Assembly: GCF_043876815.1 (NCBI RefSeq) | Contig: NZ_JBAWKA010000001.1 | Location: 496,001-560,000 of the forward strand | Length of the DNA: 64,000 nucleotides | Origin: Gaetbulibacter_A sp043876815 | GTDB taxonomy: Bacteria; Bacteroidota; Bacteroidia; Flavobacteriales; Flavobacteriaceae | Direction: 5' to 3' | Shown here: positions 18,681 to 26,887 of the stretch, piece by piece | Position numbering within the stretch: the first letter of the stretch is position 1 | Layout of the letters: each line of letters begins with the position of its first letter | Made by a program: the position numbers and the translations under genes | Notes under the pieces: generated by a model | The model's database searches: none | Told to the model about the DNA's origin: nothing | The model's input: the letters and a program-made list of their open reading frames with translations, nothing else

Positions 18681-18773
18681 TAAAGACATAGAGATAAATC
18701 TTAGTTTTTTGAAAAAACAAAAGTGGAACAAAGTACAAAAACAAAACAAAAATTTATCCTATTTAACTTAAAA

Positions 18774-19079
18774 TTATTTTAATATTCTGTTGCGTTTTGA
18801 TAACGAATACTTTGTGTTAATCTTGTTAATTATTTGAACCCACAAATGATTAATTTTTGTGAACATTTCTGTATTTCTGCACAAAAAAAGAACTCTTCTG
18901 AGGAATGCTTTTGGTCGTAAATTATTTAATCTTAATTTATTAAACTTATGATTACCAGTTTTAAATGCAAAACTGATAGAGTGAATTAATCGAGGAGATT
19001 CTCCAGATGAACATTTGGAATGTATAGGATCAGCAATAATTAATAATTCACTAAGCGTCATATACCTTTTGTAATTCAT
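18774..19079 (-). CDS. Doubtful small open frame, unrecognised basic protein
   Basis: A 101-codon frame starts with ATG. The predicted protein is strongly basic (many Lys and Arg), has no signal peptide or transmembrane segment and no motif I recognise. It lies in the spacer upstream of the rhamnose operon, on the same strand as the GntR gene. It could be a small DNA-binding protein, a remnant of a mobile element, or chance; conservation in related genomes would decide. Confidence 0.22.
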   Translation of the reverse strand: MNYKRYMTLSELLIIADPIHSKCSSGESPRLIHSISFAFKTGNHKFNKLRLNNLRPKAFLRRVLFLCRNTEMFTKINHLWVQIINKINTKYSLSKRNRILK

Positions 19080-19327
19080 GAGTGAGTTAATATAAATTTA
19101 AATGAGAGTATTAGAAGTTGATGTAAAGGTAATCCAACGGATTGGTTAAAGGGTCCTGCGGTGTCCTGTTCCAATTTAAAATTGAATGTTGGGATATTTA
19201 ATTAGGTTTCATTTAAGATGAATGAGTAAATTACCAAATATTTTTAAGTATTTGAAAAACAGTGTTTTGCTGAATTTTTTAACTAAAAATATTTTTTTAT
19301 AAAATCAAATGTTTCGATATACGGTAC

Positions 19328-19366
19328 AGTACAGGATACAAAAGTTCAATCTGAAATATATTTTTG
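19328..19366 (+). promoter_or_regulatory. Putative operator/activator site and promoter of the rhamnose operon
   Basis: AGTACAGGATA (19328-19338) sits within GGTACAGTACAGGATAC. A consensus Bacteroidetes -7 box TATTTTTG is at 19359-19366, 31 bases after the first base of the motif, and the first gene starts 26 bases downstream. No good -33 TTTG exists; the motif occupies that place, as expected for regulator-dependent promoters. Confidence 0.5.
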
Positions 19367-19391
19367 ATACGAATTAATTTTAACCATAGAA

Positions 19392-21497
19392 ATGAAGGAA
19401 ATTATTAAAAGGTTTAAATACGTTGATTATTTATGGGATGATAATAAAGCATCATCTTTAGGAGAAAATCAAGTCGATCTGTTTTTATATCGTTCGAATA
19501 TATTAGGGGCCGATCTCAGAATTACAAATTATGGAGGTGGAAACACGAGCTGTAAAACCGTAGAAAAAGATCCATTAACCAATGATGAGGTTGAGGTGAT
19601 GTGGGTAAAAGGATCTGGCGGTGATATTGGTACTTTAACAAGAGCTGGTATTGCGGGGTTATATACAAAACGTCTAAGAGATCTTAAAAATGTATACGAG
19701 GGTATTCATGATGAAGACCGCATGGTTGGCCTATTTAACCATTGTATTTATGATTTGGACAGTAAGGCACCTTCAATTGATACACCACTTCACGGTTTAC
19801 TACCTTTCAAACATATCGACCACTTGCATCCAGATGCCCTTATAGCCGTTGCTGCTGCTCAGGATAGTGAAAAAGTTACTGCCGAGATTTGGGGCGATAC
19901 GATGGGGTGGGTTCCATGGCAAAGGCCTGGATTTGATCTAGGCTTACAACTTGAAAAATGTTTAAATGATAACCCTGGAATTCGAGGAATTGTTCTCGGG
20001 AGTCACGGTCTTTTTACCTGGGGAGACACTTCATATGAATGTTACATAAATAGTTTGGAAGTTATAGAAATGGCTTCTGAATATATTGATAAGAAAATTA
20101 AGGAAAAAGGAAGTGTGTTCGGTGGGCAGAAAATTGAAAGTCTGCCGGCAGCCGAAAGAAAAGAAAAGGCAGCTCAAATAATGCCTTTATTACGTGGTTT
20201 GTGTTCTTCGGAAAATAGAATGATCGGTCATTTTAGTGATAATGAAGTGGTCATGGAATTTATCAATAGCAACGACTTAATGCGTCTTGCCCCTATGGGA
20301 ACCTCTTGTCCTGATCATTTTTTAAGAACGAAAATTCAACCTTTAGTTTTAGACTTAGACAAAAATGAAGACCTTTCAAACTCTAAGACTATTTTAGAGA
20401 AATTAGAACCAGCTTTTGAAAAGTACAGAAAGGATTATGCAGATTATTACAATACTTGTAAAAAAGAAAATAGTCCTGCTATGCGTGATGCTAACCCCGT
20501 AATTATTATTTATCCCGGGGTGGGAATGTTTAGTTTTTCAAAGGATAAACAAACCACCAGAGTGGCTAGTGAATTTTATATCAATGCCATCAATGTTATG
20601 CGTGGAGCAGAAGCCATTTCAGCTTATACCTCTCTTCCCAGACAGGAAGCTTTTGATATAGAATACTGGTTACTGGAAGAAGCTAAATTACAAAGAATGC
20701 CAAAAGAAAAACCGCTTTCACGTAAAGTAGCTTTTGTTACAGGTGCAGGTGGTGGCATAGGAAAGGCTATTGCCGAGAAATTAGCATTAGAAGGGGCGAA
20801 TGTGGTGCTTACAGATATAAATGAAGAAGGTCTGAAAGAAGCAAATTCTTGTTTTAAAAGAGATGTTTCGACCTATGCTATATGCGACGTTACAAGTACT
20901 GAATCTATTTCAGAAGCCTTTAAAAAAGCTTGTTTAGCCTTTGGAGGCGTAGATATTATAGTTCACAGTGCAGGATTAGCGATTTCTAAACCTTTAAATG
21001 AAACTACAGATAAGGATTGGAATATTCTTCAAAATATACTGGTTAAAGGCCAGTTTGATCTAGCGAAGCAAGGTGTAGAAATTTTACGTAAACAAGCTTT
21101 AGGTGGAGACTATATTTCTATAGCCAGTAAAAATGGTTTAGTAAGCGGTCCAAATAATGTGGCTTATGGAACGGCGAAGGCGGCTCAGCAACACATGGCT
21201 CGTTTGTTAGCTGCTGAACTAGGCAAGGATCAAATAAGGGTTAATGTCGTAAATCCTGATGGTGTCATTGTGGGCAGCAAGATTTGGGAAGGAGACTGGG
21301 CGGCTGGTAGAGCTAAAGCCTATGGAATAACTGTGGATGAGCTGCCGGCTCATTACGCCAAACGAAATTTATTAAATCAAATTATATATCCGGAAGATAT
21401 TGCCAACGGGGTTTTTGCCTTGGTTGGGGTTTTAGATAAAACTACCGGTAATATAGTAAATGTAGATGGAGGCATGGCAAATGCCTTTGTAAGATAA
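19392..21497 (+). CDS. rhaEW: Bifunctional rhamnulose-1-phosphate aldolase / L-lactaldehyde dehydrogenase (RhaEW type)
   Basis: This is a 701-residue fusion. The N-terminal half (about 1-440) is a class II aldolase with zinc-ligand histidines in HIDHLHPDAL and GSHGLFTWG. The C-terminal half (about 450-701) is a short-chain dehydrogenase with TGAGGGIG, an acidic residue after the second strand (VVLTD, favouring NAD), Ser in ISIASKNG and the YGTAK catalytic Tyr-Lys pair. The enzyme splits L-rhamnulose-1-phosphate to dihydroxyacetone phosphate and L-lactaldehyde, and the dehydrogenase domain is reported in related fusions to oxidise lactaldehyde to L-lactate. It opens the rhamnose operon and is followed by an L-lactate dehydrogenase gene, consistent with that product. 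Confidence 0.93.
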   Translation: MKEIIKRFKYVDYLWDDNKASSLGENQVDLFLYRSNILGADLRITNYGGGNTSCKTVEKDPLTNDEVEVMWVKGSGGDIGTLTRAGIAGLYTKRLRDLKNVYEGIHDEDRMVGLFNHCIYDLDSKAPSIDTPLHGLLPFKHIDHLHPDALIAVAAAQDSEKVTAEIWGDTMGWVPWQRPGFDLGLQLEKCLNDNPGIRGIVLGSHGLFTWGDTSYECYINSLEVIEMASEYIDKKIKEKGSVFGGQKIESLPAAERKEKAAQIMPLLRGLCSSENRMIGHFSDNEVVMEFINSNDLMRLAPMGTSCPDHFLRTKIQPLVLDLDKNEDLSNSKTILEKLEPAFEKYRKDYADYYNTCKKENSPAMRDANPVIIIYPGVGMFSFSKDKQTTRVASEFYINAINVMRGAEAISAYTSLPRQEAFDIEYWLLEEAKLQRMPKEKPLSRKVAFVTGAGGGIGKAIAEKLALEGANVVLTDINEEGLKEANSCFKRDVSTYAICDVTSTESISEAFKKACLAFGGVDIIVHSAGLAISKPLNETTDKDWNILQNILVKGQFDLAKQGVEILRKQALGGDYISIASKNGLVSGPNNVAYGTAKAAQQHMARLLAAELGKDQIRVNVVNPDGVIVGSKIWEGDWAAGRAKAYGITVDELPAHYAKRNLLNQIIYPEDIANGVFALVGVLDKTTGNIVNVDGGMANAFVR

Positions 21498-21533
21498 ACG
21501 TAGTAAAAAATTTAAGTTTTGTTTAGTTTGTAT

Positions 21534-21576
21534 AAAACTTCCATAAATAGATTATGGTTTGTGGAAGTTTTTATAT
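21534..21576 (+). terminator. Intra-operon hairpin with T-run between rhaEW and the isomerase gene
   Basis: AAAACTTCCATAAA (21534-21547) pairs with TTTGTGGAAGTTTT (21558-21571) through one wobble, and TTTTTAT follows the stem. It ends about 20 bases before the isomerase start. It may act as a partial terminator that lowers downstream expression, or as a 3'-end stabilising hairpin. Confidence 0.55.
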
Positions 21577-21592
21577 TTTGAAAATAAAAAAA

Positions 21593-22873
21593 ATGAAAAT
21601 CAATAAAGACCAAATACTTAATAGCAATAAATTCGATCTTAAAAATCATGAGGAATCCTTTGATTTTTTGTCTAATAATTTGGAGAGACAAGGGCATGAT
21701 GTAAAGGCTATTATAGGAAATTTAAAGGACTTTCAGGTGGCCATACCAAGTTGGGCATTGGGAGCTGGGGGAACGCGTTTCGGACGTTTTTCTTATCATG
21801 GGGAACCTACTAATTTATTTCAAAAATTAGAGGATATAGGTGTTATCCATTCGCTGACACAATCTGCAGGGGCTGTTTCACTACATATTCCATGGGATAT
21901 TCCGGAAGATTATGACGGTATAAAACAATTAGCAAGTTCTCTGGATATTAAATTTGATGCCGTAAACTCAAATACTTTTCAAGACCAAAAAGACGCTAAA
22001 GAAAGTTATAAGTTTGGTTCGTTGAGTAACATCAGCAAAGCTGTTCGCGATCAAGCCATTCAGCATAACAAAGAGGTTATAGATATTGGAAATAAATTAG
22101 GTTCTAAAAGTTTAACCGTATGGTTGGCAGATGGTTCAAATTTCCCCGGTCAAACTAATTTTCAAAAAGCACTTCAATATACGGAGACAAGTTTAAAGGA
22201 AATTTATAAAGCTTTGCCAGATGATTGGAATATGCTCATTGAATACAAACCTTATGAACCTAACTTTTATAGCACGGTAATTCAAGATTGGGGAACGTCA
22301 TTCATGCTTGCTAATGCCTGTGGGGAAAAGGCTTTCTCTCTGGTTGATTTAGGACATCATTTGCCTAATTCAAACATAGAGCAAATAGTCTCTACTTTGA
22401 TATTGAAAGGTAAATTAGGTGGGTTTCATTTTAATGATAGCAAATATGGTGATGATGATTTAACAGTAGGAAGTATAAAACCTTATGCTTTATTCCTGAT
22501 ATTCAATGAATTGGTCTATGGCATGTACAATAATCCACAAAACCCAAACTTATCCTGGATGATAGATGCTAGTCATAATGTTAAAGATCCTTTAGAGGAT
22601 TTAATACAATCGCTTGAAGCCATTAAAGAATCATATGCAAAAGCGCTATTAGTAGATCAGGACGCATTGCAGGAAGCACAACTGAATCATGATGTTGTTA
22701 GTTGTCAAGAAATTTTACAAAATGCTTTTAAAACGGATGTTAGGCCATTAATACAAAAGGTAAGATTGGATCTTGGTGGAGCAATTCACCCGATTAATTC
22801 ATATAGAGATTGGAAAGTTCGCGAAACTTTGATTAAAGAAAGGGGTAAAAATACTGTAGCAACAGGACTTTAA
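21593..22873 (+). CDS. rhaI: L-rhamnose isomerase (RhaI type)
   Basis: This is a 426-residue TIM-barrel sugar isomerase of the RhaI (Pseudomonas stutzeri-like) type, converting L-rhamnose to L-rhamnulose with divalent metals. Probable metal ligands lie in LIEYKPYEP (Glu), LVDLGHHLP (Asp, His), FHFNDSKYGDDD (His, Asp) and WMIDASHN (Asp). LTVWLADGSNFPGQ is family-typical. I start it at ATG 21593 (MKINKDQ); a frame to 21554 would run through the hairpin. It is followed by the kinase after 3 bases, so the two are translationally close. Confidence 0.92.
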   Translation: MKINKDQILNSNKFDLKNHEESFDFLSNNLERQGHDVKAIIGNLKDFQVAIPSWALGAGGTRFGRFSYHGEPTNLFQKLEDIGVIHSLTQSAGAVSLHIPWDIPEDYDGIKQLASSLDIKFDAVNSNTFQDQKDAKESYKFGSLSNISKAVRDQAIQHNKEVIDIGNKLGSKSLTVWLADGSNFPGQTNFQKALQYTETSLKEIYKALPDDWNMLIEYKPYEPNFYSTVIQDWGTSFMLANACGEKAFSLVDLGHHLPNSNIEQIVSTLILKGKLGGFHFNDSKYGDDDLTVGSIKPYALFLIFNELVYGMYNNPQNPNLSWMIDASHNVKDPLEDLIQSLEAIKESYAKALLVDQDALQEAQLNHDVVSCQEILQNAFKTDVRPLIQKVRLDLGGAIHPINSYRDWKVRETLIKERGKNTVATGL

Positions 22874-22876
22874 TTT

Positions 22877-24247
22877 ATGATAGATGTAACTGCTATTTTT
22901 GATATTGGAAAAACGAACAAAAAATTCTTTCTTTTTGATGAAAATTTCAAAGAAATTTATAAAGAATATATTCGTTTTGATGAAATAAAGGATGAAGATG
23001 GACACCCCACTGAAAATTTGGAAGCCCTTCAGAATTGGATTAAATCTGTATTTGAGAATATTTTAGAACAATCAAAATACAATGTTCAAGCCATAAATTT
23101 TTCTACTTATGGCGCCAGTTTTGTACATATCGACGAATATGGTCAGGTTCTTACACCGCTCTACAATTATACCAAGCCTTTAGATAAAGGAATACTTGAT
23201 TCTTTTTTAAAAAAATACGGATCGAAATCTGAATTTTTAAAGAAGACGGGATGTTATGATCTCAGCTTTCTAAATTCCGGTATGCAATTATATTGGTTAA
23301 AGTATGAAAAGCCGGAGGTTTTTAAGAAAATAAAATATTCTTTGCACTTACCGCAATACCTAAGCTATATTTTTACCGGTATTCCGATAAGTGAATACAC
23401 CAGTATTGGTTGTCATACCGCACTCTGGGATTACGAGAAAAAGGATTATCATCAGTGGGTTTATGATGAGGAAATACATAAAATATTGCCTCCAATTGTT
23501 TCTACTGAAACAAGTATTAATATGAACTATAATGGTAAACGCATTAAGATTGGAGTTGGTATACACGACAGTTCAGCAGCCTTATTACCATATGTTCGTA
23601 GTATAAAAAAGAAATTTGTTTTGGTATCTACCGGAACCTGGAGCATTGCTCTGAATCCCTTCACGAAATTTTCGTTGTCAGACAACAGTGAAAGTTCAGA
23701 TTTTATAAACTACATGCGGATTAATGGGAAACCAGTGAAGGCCGCGCGTTTGTTTTTAGGTAATGAGTACAAAATTCAAGTAAAAAAATTAAATGAACGG
23801 TATGGGATGCCCGAAGATTATCATCGCTCTGTGAAATTTGATTATGATACCTATTTTGAAATAATTCAGGACTTTGCTCATATGTTTAAGTGGGAAAGTA
23901 TTGAGGATAGTCAAATGCCGGCTCAAACTAAATTACCATACGATAAATTCGAACATGCCTATCACCAGCTCATGACGGAATTAGTGCTTTTACAGATAGA
24001 AAGTATTAAAAAAGTGATCGGAAACGACGGAATTAAACGATTATATGTAGATGGTGGATTTAGTGATAATGATTTGTATATAAAATTGCTGTCACATTAT
24101 TTTAGAGATAAAAAATTAAGGACTACCGAAGCCTCCTTAGGTTCAGCTTTAGGAGCCGTTTTATGTATATCAGATGCCAAACTGAACTCTAAATTTCTTA
24201 AAAAAAATTACGCATTAAAAAAACATGTACCTTTTATAATCAAATAA
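22877..24247 (+). CDS. rhaB: Rhamnulokinase, FGGY family
   Basis: This is a 456-residue FGGY sugar kinase phosphorylating L-rhamnulose at O-1. The N-terminal phosphate-binding IFDIGKTNKKFF, the middle GIHDSSAALLPY, the VSTGTWSIAL segment and the C-terminal nucleotide-binding YVDGGFSDN all match the family. It is slightly shorter than the E. coli enzyme. It lies between the isomerase and the L-lactate dehydrogenase genes with gaps of 3 and 4 bases, clearly one transcription unit. The substrate follows from context: isomerase upstream and aldolase in the same operon. Confidence 0.92.
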   Translation: MIDVTAIFDIGKTNKKFFLFDENFKEIYKEYIRFDEIKDEDGHPTENLEALQNWIKSVFENILEQSKYNVQAINFSTYGASFVHIDEYGQVLTPLYNYTKPLDKGILDSFLKKYGSKSEFLKKTGCYDLSFLNSGMQLYWLKYEKPEVFKKIKYSLHLPQYLSYIFTGIPISEYTSIGCHTALWDYEKKDYHQWVYDEEIHKILPPIVSTETSINMNYNGKRIKIGVGIHDSSAALLPYVRSIKKKFVLVSTGTWSIALNPFTKFSLSDNSESSDFINYMRINGKPVKAARLFLGNEYKIQVKKLNERYGMPEDYHRSVKFDYDTYFEIIQDFAHMFKWESIEDSQMPAQTKLPYDKFEHAYHQLMTELVLLQIESIKKVIGNDGIKRLYVDGGFSDNDLYIKLLSHYFRDKKLRTTEASLGSALGAVLCISDAKLNSKFLKKNYALKKHVPFIIK

Positions 24248-24251
24248 TAAT

Positions 24252-25400
24252 ATGGCTTTGAAATTTGATACAAGATATCCCTCAATAGAGGATTTAAGAG
24301 ATAAAGCAAAAAAGCGCATGCCAAAATTTGCTTTCGAATATCTTGATGGTGGATGTAATGAAGATATAAATCTACATAGAAACACGGCTGATATTAGAAG
24401 CCTTCAGTTAAAGCCTCATTATTTAAGAGACTTTAATGGAGCTTCTTTAAAAACGAAATTGTTTGGTGTCGAGTATGATGCTCCTTTCGGGATTGCTCCT
24501 GTGGGACTACAAGGCTTGATGTGGCCTAATTCCCCGGAAATTTTAGCAAAAGCGGCTTTTGAGCATAACATACCTTTCATTCTTAGCACAGTAACAACAT
24601 CTAGTATTGAGCGGATAAGCGAATTAACCGAAGGGAAAGCATGGTTTCAATTATACCACCCTGCAAAACCGGAGTTGCGAGATGATATTATAAACAGAGC
24701 TGCTGCGGCACAATGCCCTGTACTTGTTATTTTATGCGATGTCCCAACATTTGGTTATAGACCCAGAGATATAAGAAACGGCCTGGCAATGCCACCAAAA
24801 ATGTCTATTAAAAATATACTACAAGTATTAGGTAAACCAACATGGGCTTTAAATACTTTAAAATACGGCCAACCAAATTTCGCTAATTTAAAACCATATA
24901 TGCCTAAGGGTTTGGATTTAAAACAACTTGGCAAATTCATGGATGAAACATTTAGTGGTCGCCTAAATGAAGAGCGAATAAAACCCATTCGCGATATGTG
25001 GAAAGGGAAGCTGGTTCTAAAAGGTGTCGCTAATGAATTAGATGCCGAGGAAGCAATTCGTATGGGTTTTGATGGCATTATAGTATCAAATCACGGTGGT
25101 AGACAACTAGATGCTGGAGAGTCTTCAATTAAACCTTTAACTACCATTGCAGAAAAGTATGGGGATAAGATTGAAGTGATGATGGATAGTGGTTTACGCT
25201 CGGGTCCAGACATTGCACGTACCCTGGCGTCAGGGGCTAAGTTCACGTTCATGGGTCGTTCATTTATGTACGGGGCTGCCGCGTTAGGTAATAAAGGTGG
25301 AGACCACACCATTTCTATTTTAAAAGTACAATTACAACAGATTATGGAACAGCTTTGTTGTGAAAATCTGGAAGATCTTCCGGCCCATTTAATAAAGTAA
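24252..25400 (+). CDS. lldD: FMN-dependent L-lactate dehydrogenase (alpha-hydroxy-acid oxidase family)
   Basis: This is a 382-residue TIM-barrel flavoprotein. It has the N-terminal FEYLDGG block, the substrate-pocket IAPVGLQGL, the active-site His281 in SNHGGRQLD and the phosphate-binding MDSGLRSGPD / MGRSFMYG segments for FMN. The family oxidises L-2-hydroxy acids; in this position the expected substrate is L-lactate made from lactaldehyde by the dehydrogenase domain of RhaEW, giving pyruvate. Electrons probably enter the respiratory chain. Other 2-hydroxy acids cannot be ruled out by sequence. Confidence 0.9.
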   Translation: MALKFDTRYPSIEDLRDKAKKRMPKFAFEYLDGGCNEDINLHRNTADIRSLQLKPHYLRDFNGASLKTKLFGVEYDAPFGIAPVGLQGLMWPNSPEILAKAAFEHNIPFILSTVTTSSIERISELTEGKAWFQLYHPAKPELRDDIINRAAAAQCPVLVILCDVPTFGYRPRDIRNGLAMPPKMSIKNILQVLGKPTWALNTLKYGQPNFANLKPYMPKGLDLKQLGKFMDETFSGRLNEERIKPIRDMWKGKLVLKGVANELDAEEAIRMGFDGIIVSNHGGRQLDAGESSIKPLTTIAEKYGDKIEVMMDSGLRSGPDIARTLASGAKFTFMGRSFMYGAAALGNKGGDHTISILKVQLQQIMEQLCCENLEDLPAHLIK

Positions 25401-25425
25401 AATTAACCAACTAAAAATAAAATTT

Positions 25426-26844
25426 ATGAGTCCTGTACACAATGAAGAAGAGGTTATAGAACATATTGCCGGGGGTGAATTTGAAAGAGTTCCAGTTCCA
25501 AAATCTAACTTAAAAGGTTGGAAAAGTTTCTTGGGAATGTATGCCGGAGAACATGCGGCAGGAACTGAATTTATGATCGGTCCACTTTTCTTAACGGCAG
25601 GTGTTAGTGCATTCGATTTAATCGTTGGTTTACTTTTAGGAAATTTGCTAGCTGTTCTTTGTTGGCGTTATTTAACTGCTGAAATTGCCGTTAAAAACAG
25701 GCTAACCTTATATTTTCAGTTAGAAAAAATTTGTGGAAAAAAACTTGTAATCTTCTATAACCTGGCCAACGGAGTGTTGTTTTGCTTTTTAGCAGGCTCC
25801 ATGATTACAGTCTCGGCAACGGCTGTAGGTATACCTTTCGATATGCCTATGCCCAAACTTACGGATACTATGCCCAATGGTATTACGTGGGTAATTATCG
25901 TTGTACTGGTAGGGGCTATAATTTCAATTATTGCAGCCCGCGGATATAATACCGTTTCAAAGGCAGCGGATTGGATGAGCCCTATAATTGTTGTTGCATT
26001 TATTGCCTGTGGTATCGTAGCATTATCCCAACTTGGGGTAACAAGTTTTTCAGATTTCTGGAATATTTGGGGTGAAGGATCAGATCCATTTCCTGGTCAA
26101 ATTAAATTCACGTTTTGGCATGTTGTCATTTGGTCATGGTTTGCAAACGCAGCCATGCACATCGGGATGTCGGATTTATCGGTTTTCAGATTTGCAAAAA
26201 ATGCAAATGCTGGCTGGACAACGGCGGCAGGAATGTATGTTGGACATTATATGGCATGGATAGCTGCTGCATTGCTATATGCTGTTTATTTAAAGTCTCC
26301 TGAAGCTGCGGCTTTATTGAATGGTGGAGAAGCACCAACCGTGGCGCCCGGACCTTTAGCCTACAATGCTATTGGGATATTCGGTATTTTAGCCGTAGTT
26401 TTAGCAGGTTGGACAACTGCTAATCCGACTATTTACAGAGCCGGTCTGGCCTTTCAAGCCATCCTTCCAAAATTATCAACAGCTAAAGTAACCATTATAG
26501 CAGGATCGGTGGCTACCATAGCGGGGTTGTTTCCGGCCTTTGCAATGAAACTTTTAGGTTTTGTGGCACTTTATGGGTTTATTCTAGCACCTTTTGGGGC
26601 CATTATAGTATTTGAGCATTTCTTTCACAAGCGTGCTGGGATTGTTAAAAATTATGCGCTTAAGGCAAATTCTTCATTTAACAAATCTGTTTTTTGGGCT
26701 TGGGCCATAAGTTTTGGTGTGTTTTACTTTATTTCGGTACAATTTGATGTGTTTTTGTCTTTTGTTACCCTGCCTGCCTGGTTGTTAGCAGGGATACTCT
26801 TTATTTTTTTCAGCAAGAAGTTTCAGAAAAATGTTTCAGAGTAA
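25426..26844 (+). CDS. NCS1-type (purine-cytosine permease-like) membrane transporter
   Basis: The 472-residue polytopic membrane protein has about 12 hydrophobic segments and a hydrophilic 40-residue N-terminus. Its start (GMYAGEHAAGTEFMIGP) and the WFANAAMHIGMSD and AGWTTANPTIYRAG segments match the NCS1 / cytosine-permease-like family, which moves nucleobases, hydantoins and similar compounds with sodium or protons. Being the fifth gene of the rhamnose operon, it may carry rhamnose, rhamnulose, lactate or another product. No MFS or RhaT-like rhamnose carrier is in the window. Substrate is unknown and is the main gap in the pathway. Confidence 0.8.
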   Translation: MSPVHNEEEVIEHIAGGEFERVPVPKSNLKGWKSFLGMYAGEHAAGTEFMIGPLFLTAGVSAFDLIVGLLLGNLLAVLCWRYLTAEIAVKNRLTLYFQLEKICGKKLVIFYNLANGVLFCFLAGSMITVSATAVGIPFDMPMPKLTDTMPNGITWVIIVVLVGAIISIIAARGYNTVSKAADWMSPIIVVAFIACGIVALSQLGVTSFSDFWNIWGEGSDPFPGQIKFTFWHVVIWSWFANAAMHIGMSDLSVFRFAKNANAGWTTAAGMYVGHYMAWIAAALLYAVYLKSPEAAALLNGGEAPTVAPGPLAYNAIGIFGILAVVLAGWTTANPTIYRAGLAFQAILPKLSTAKVTIIAGSVATIAGLFPAFAMKLLGFVALYGFILAPFGAIIVFEHFFHKRAGIVKNYALKANSSFNKSVFWAWAISFGVFYFISVQFDVFLSFVTLPAWLLAGILFIFFSKKFQKNVSE

Positions 26845-26887
26845 CGAGATACTTTTTTAGGGTCTTGAATTATTAAAATATCATTCT

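Larger units (their letters stand above)
18681..19391. promoter_or_regulatory. Long intergenic region upstream of the rhamnose operon (711 bp)
   Basis: This is an unusually long spacer for the window. It contains one doubtful minus-strand frame (18774-19079), two GTCCTG hexamers exactly ten bases apart (19153-19158 and 19163-19168), and the operator-like site and -7 box described separately near 19328-19366. The rest is AT-rich with no RNA gene that I recognise. Confidence 0.5.

Noticed and set aside
18681..18749. N-terminal extension of the GntR regulator
   Set aside because: The added residues are Phe/Cys-rich and precede the conserved winged helix; ATG 18680 gives the normal family start.
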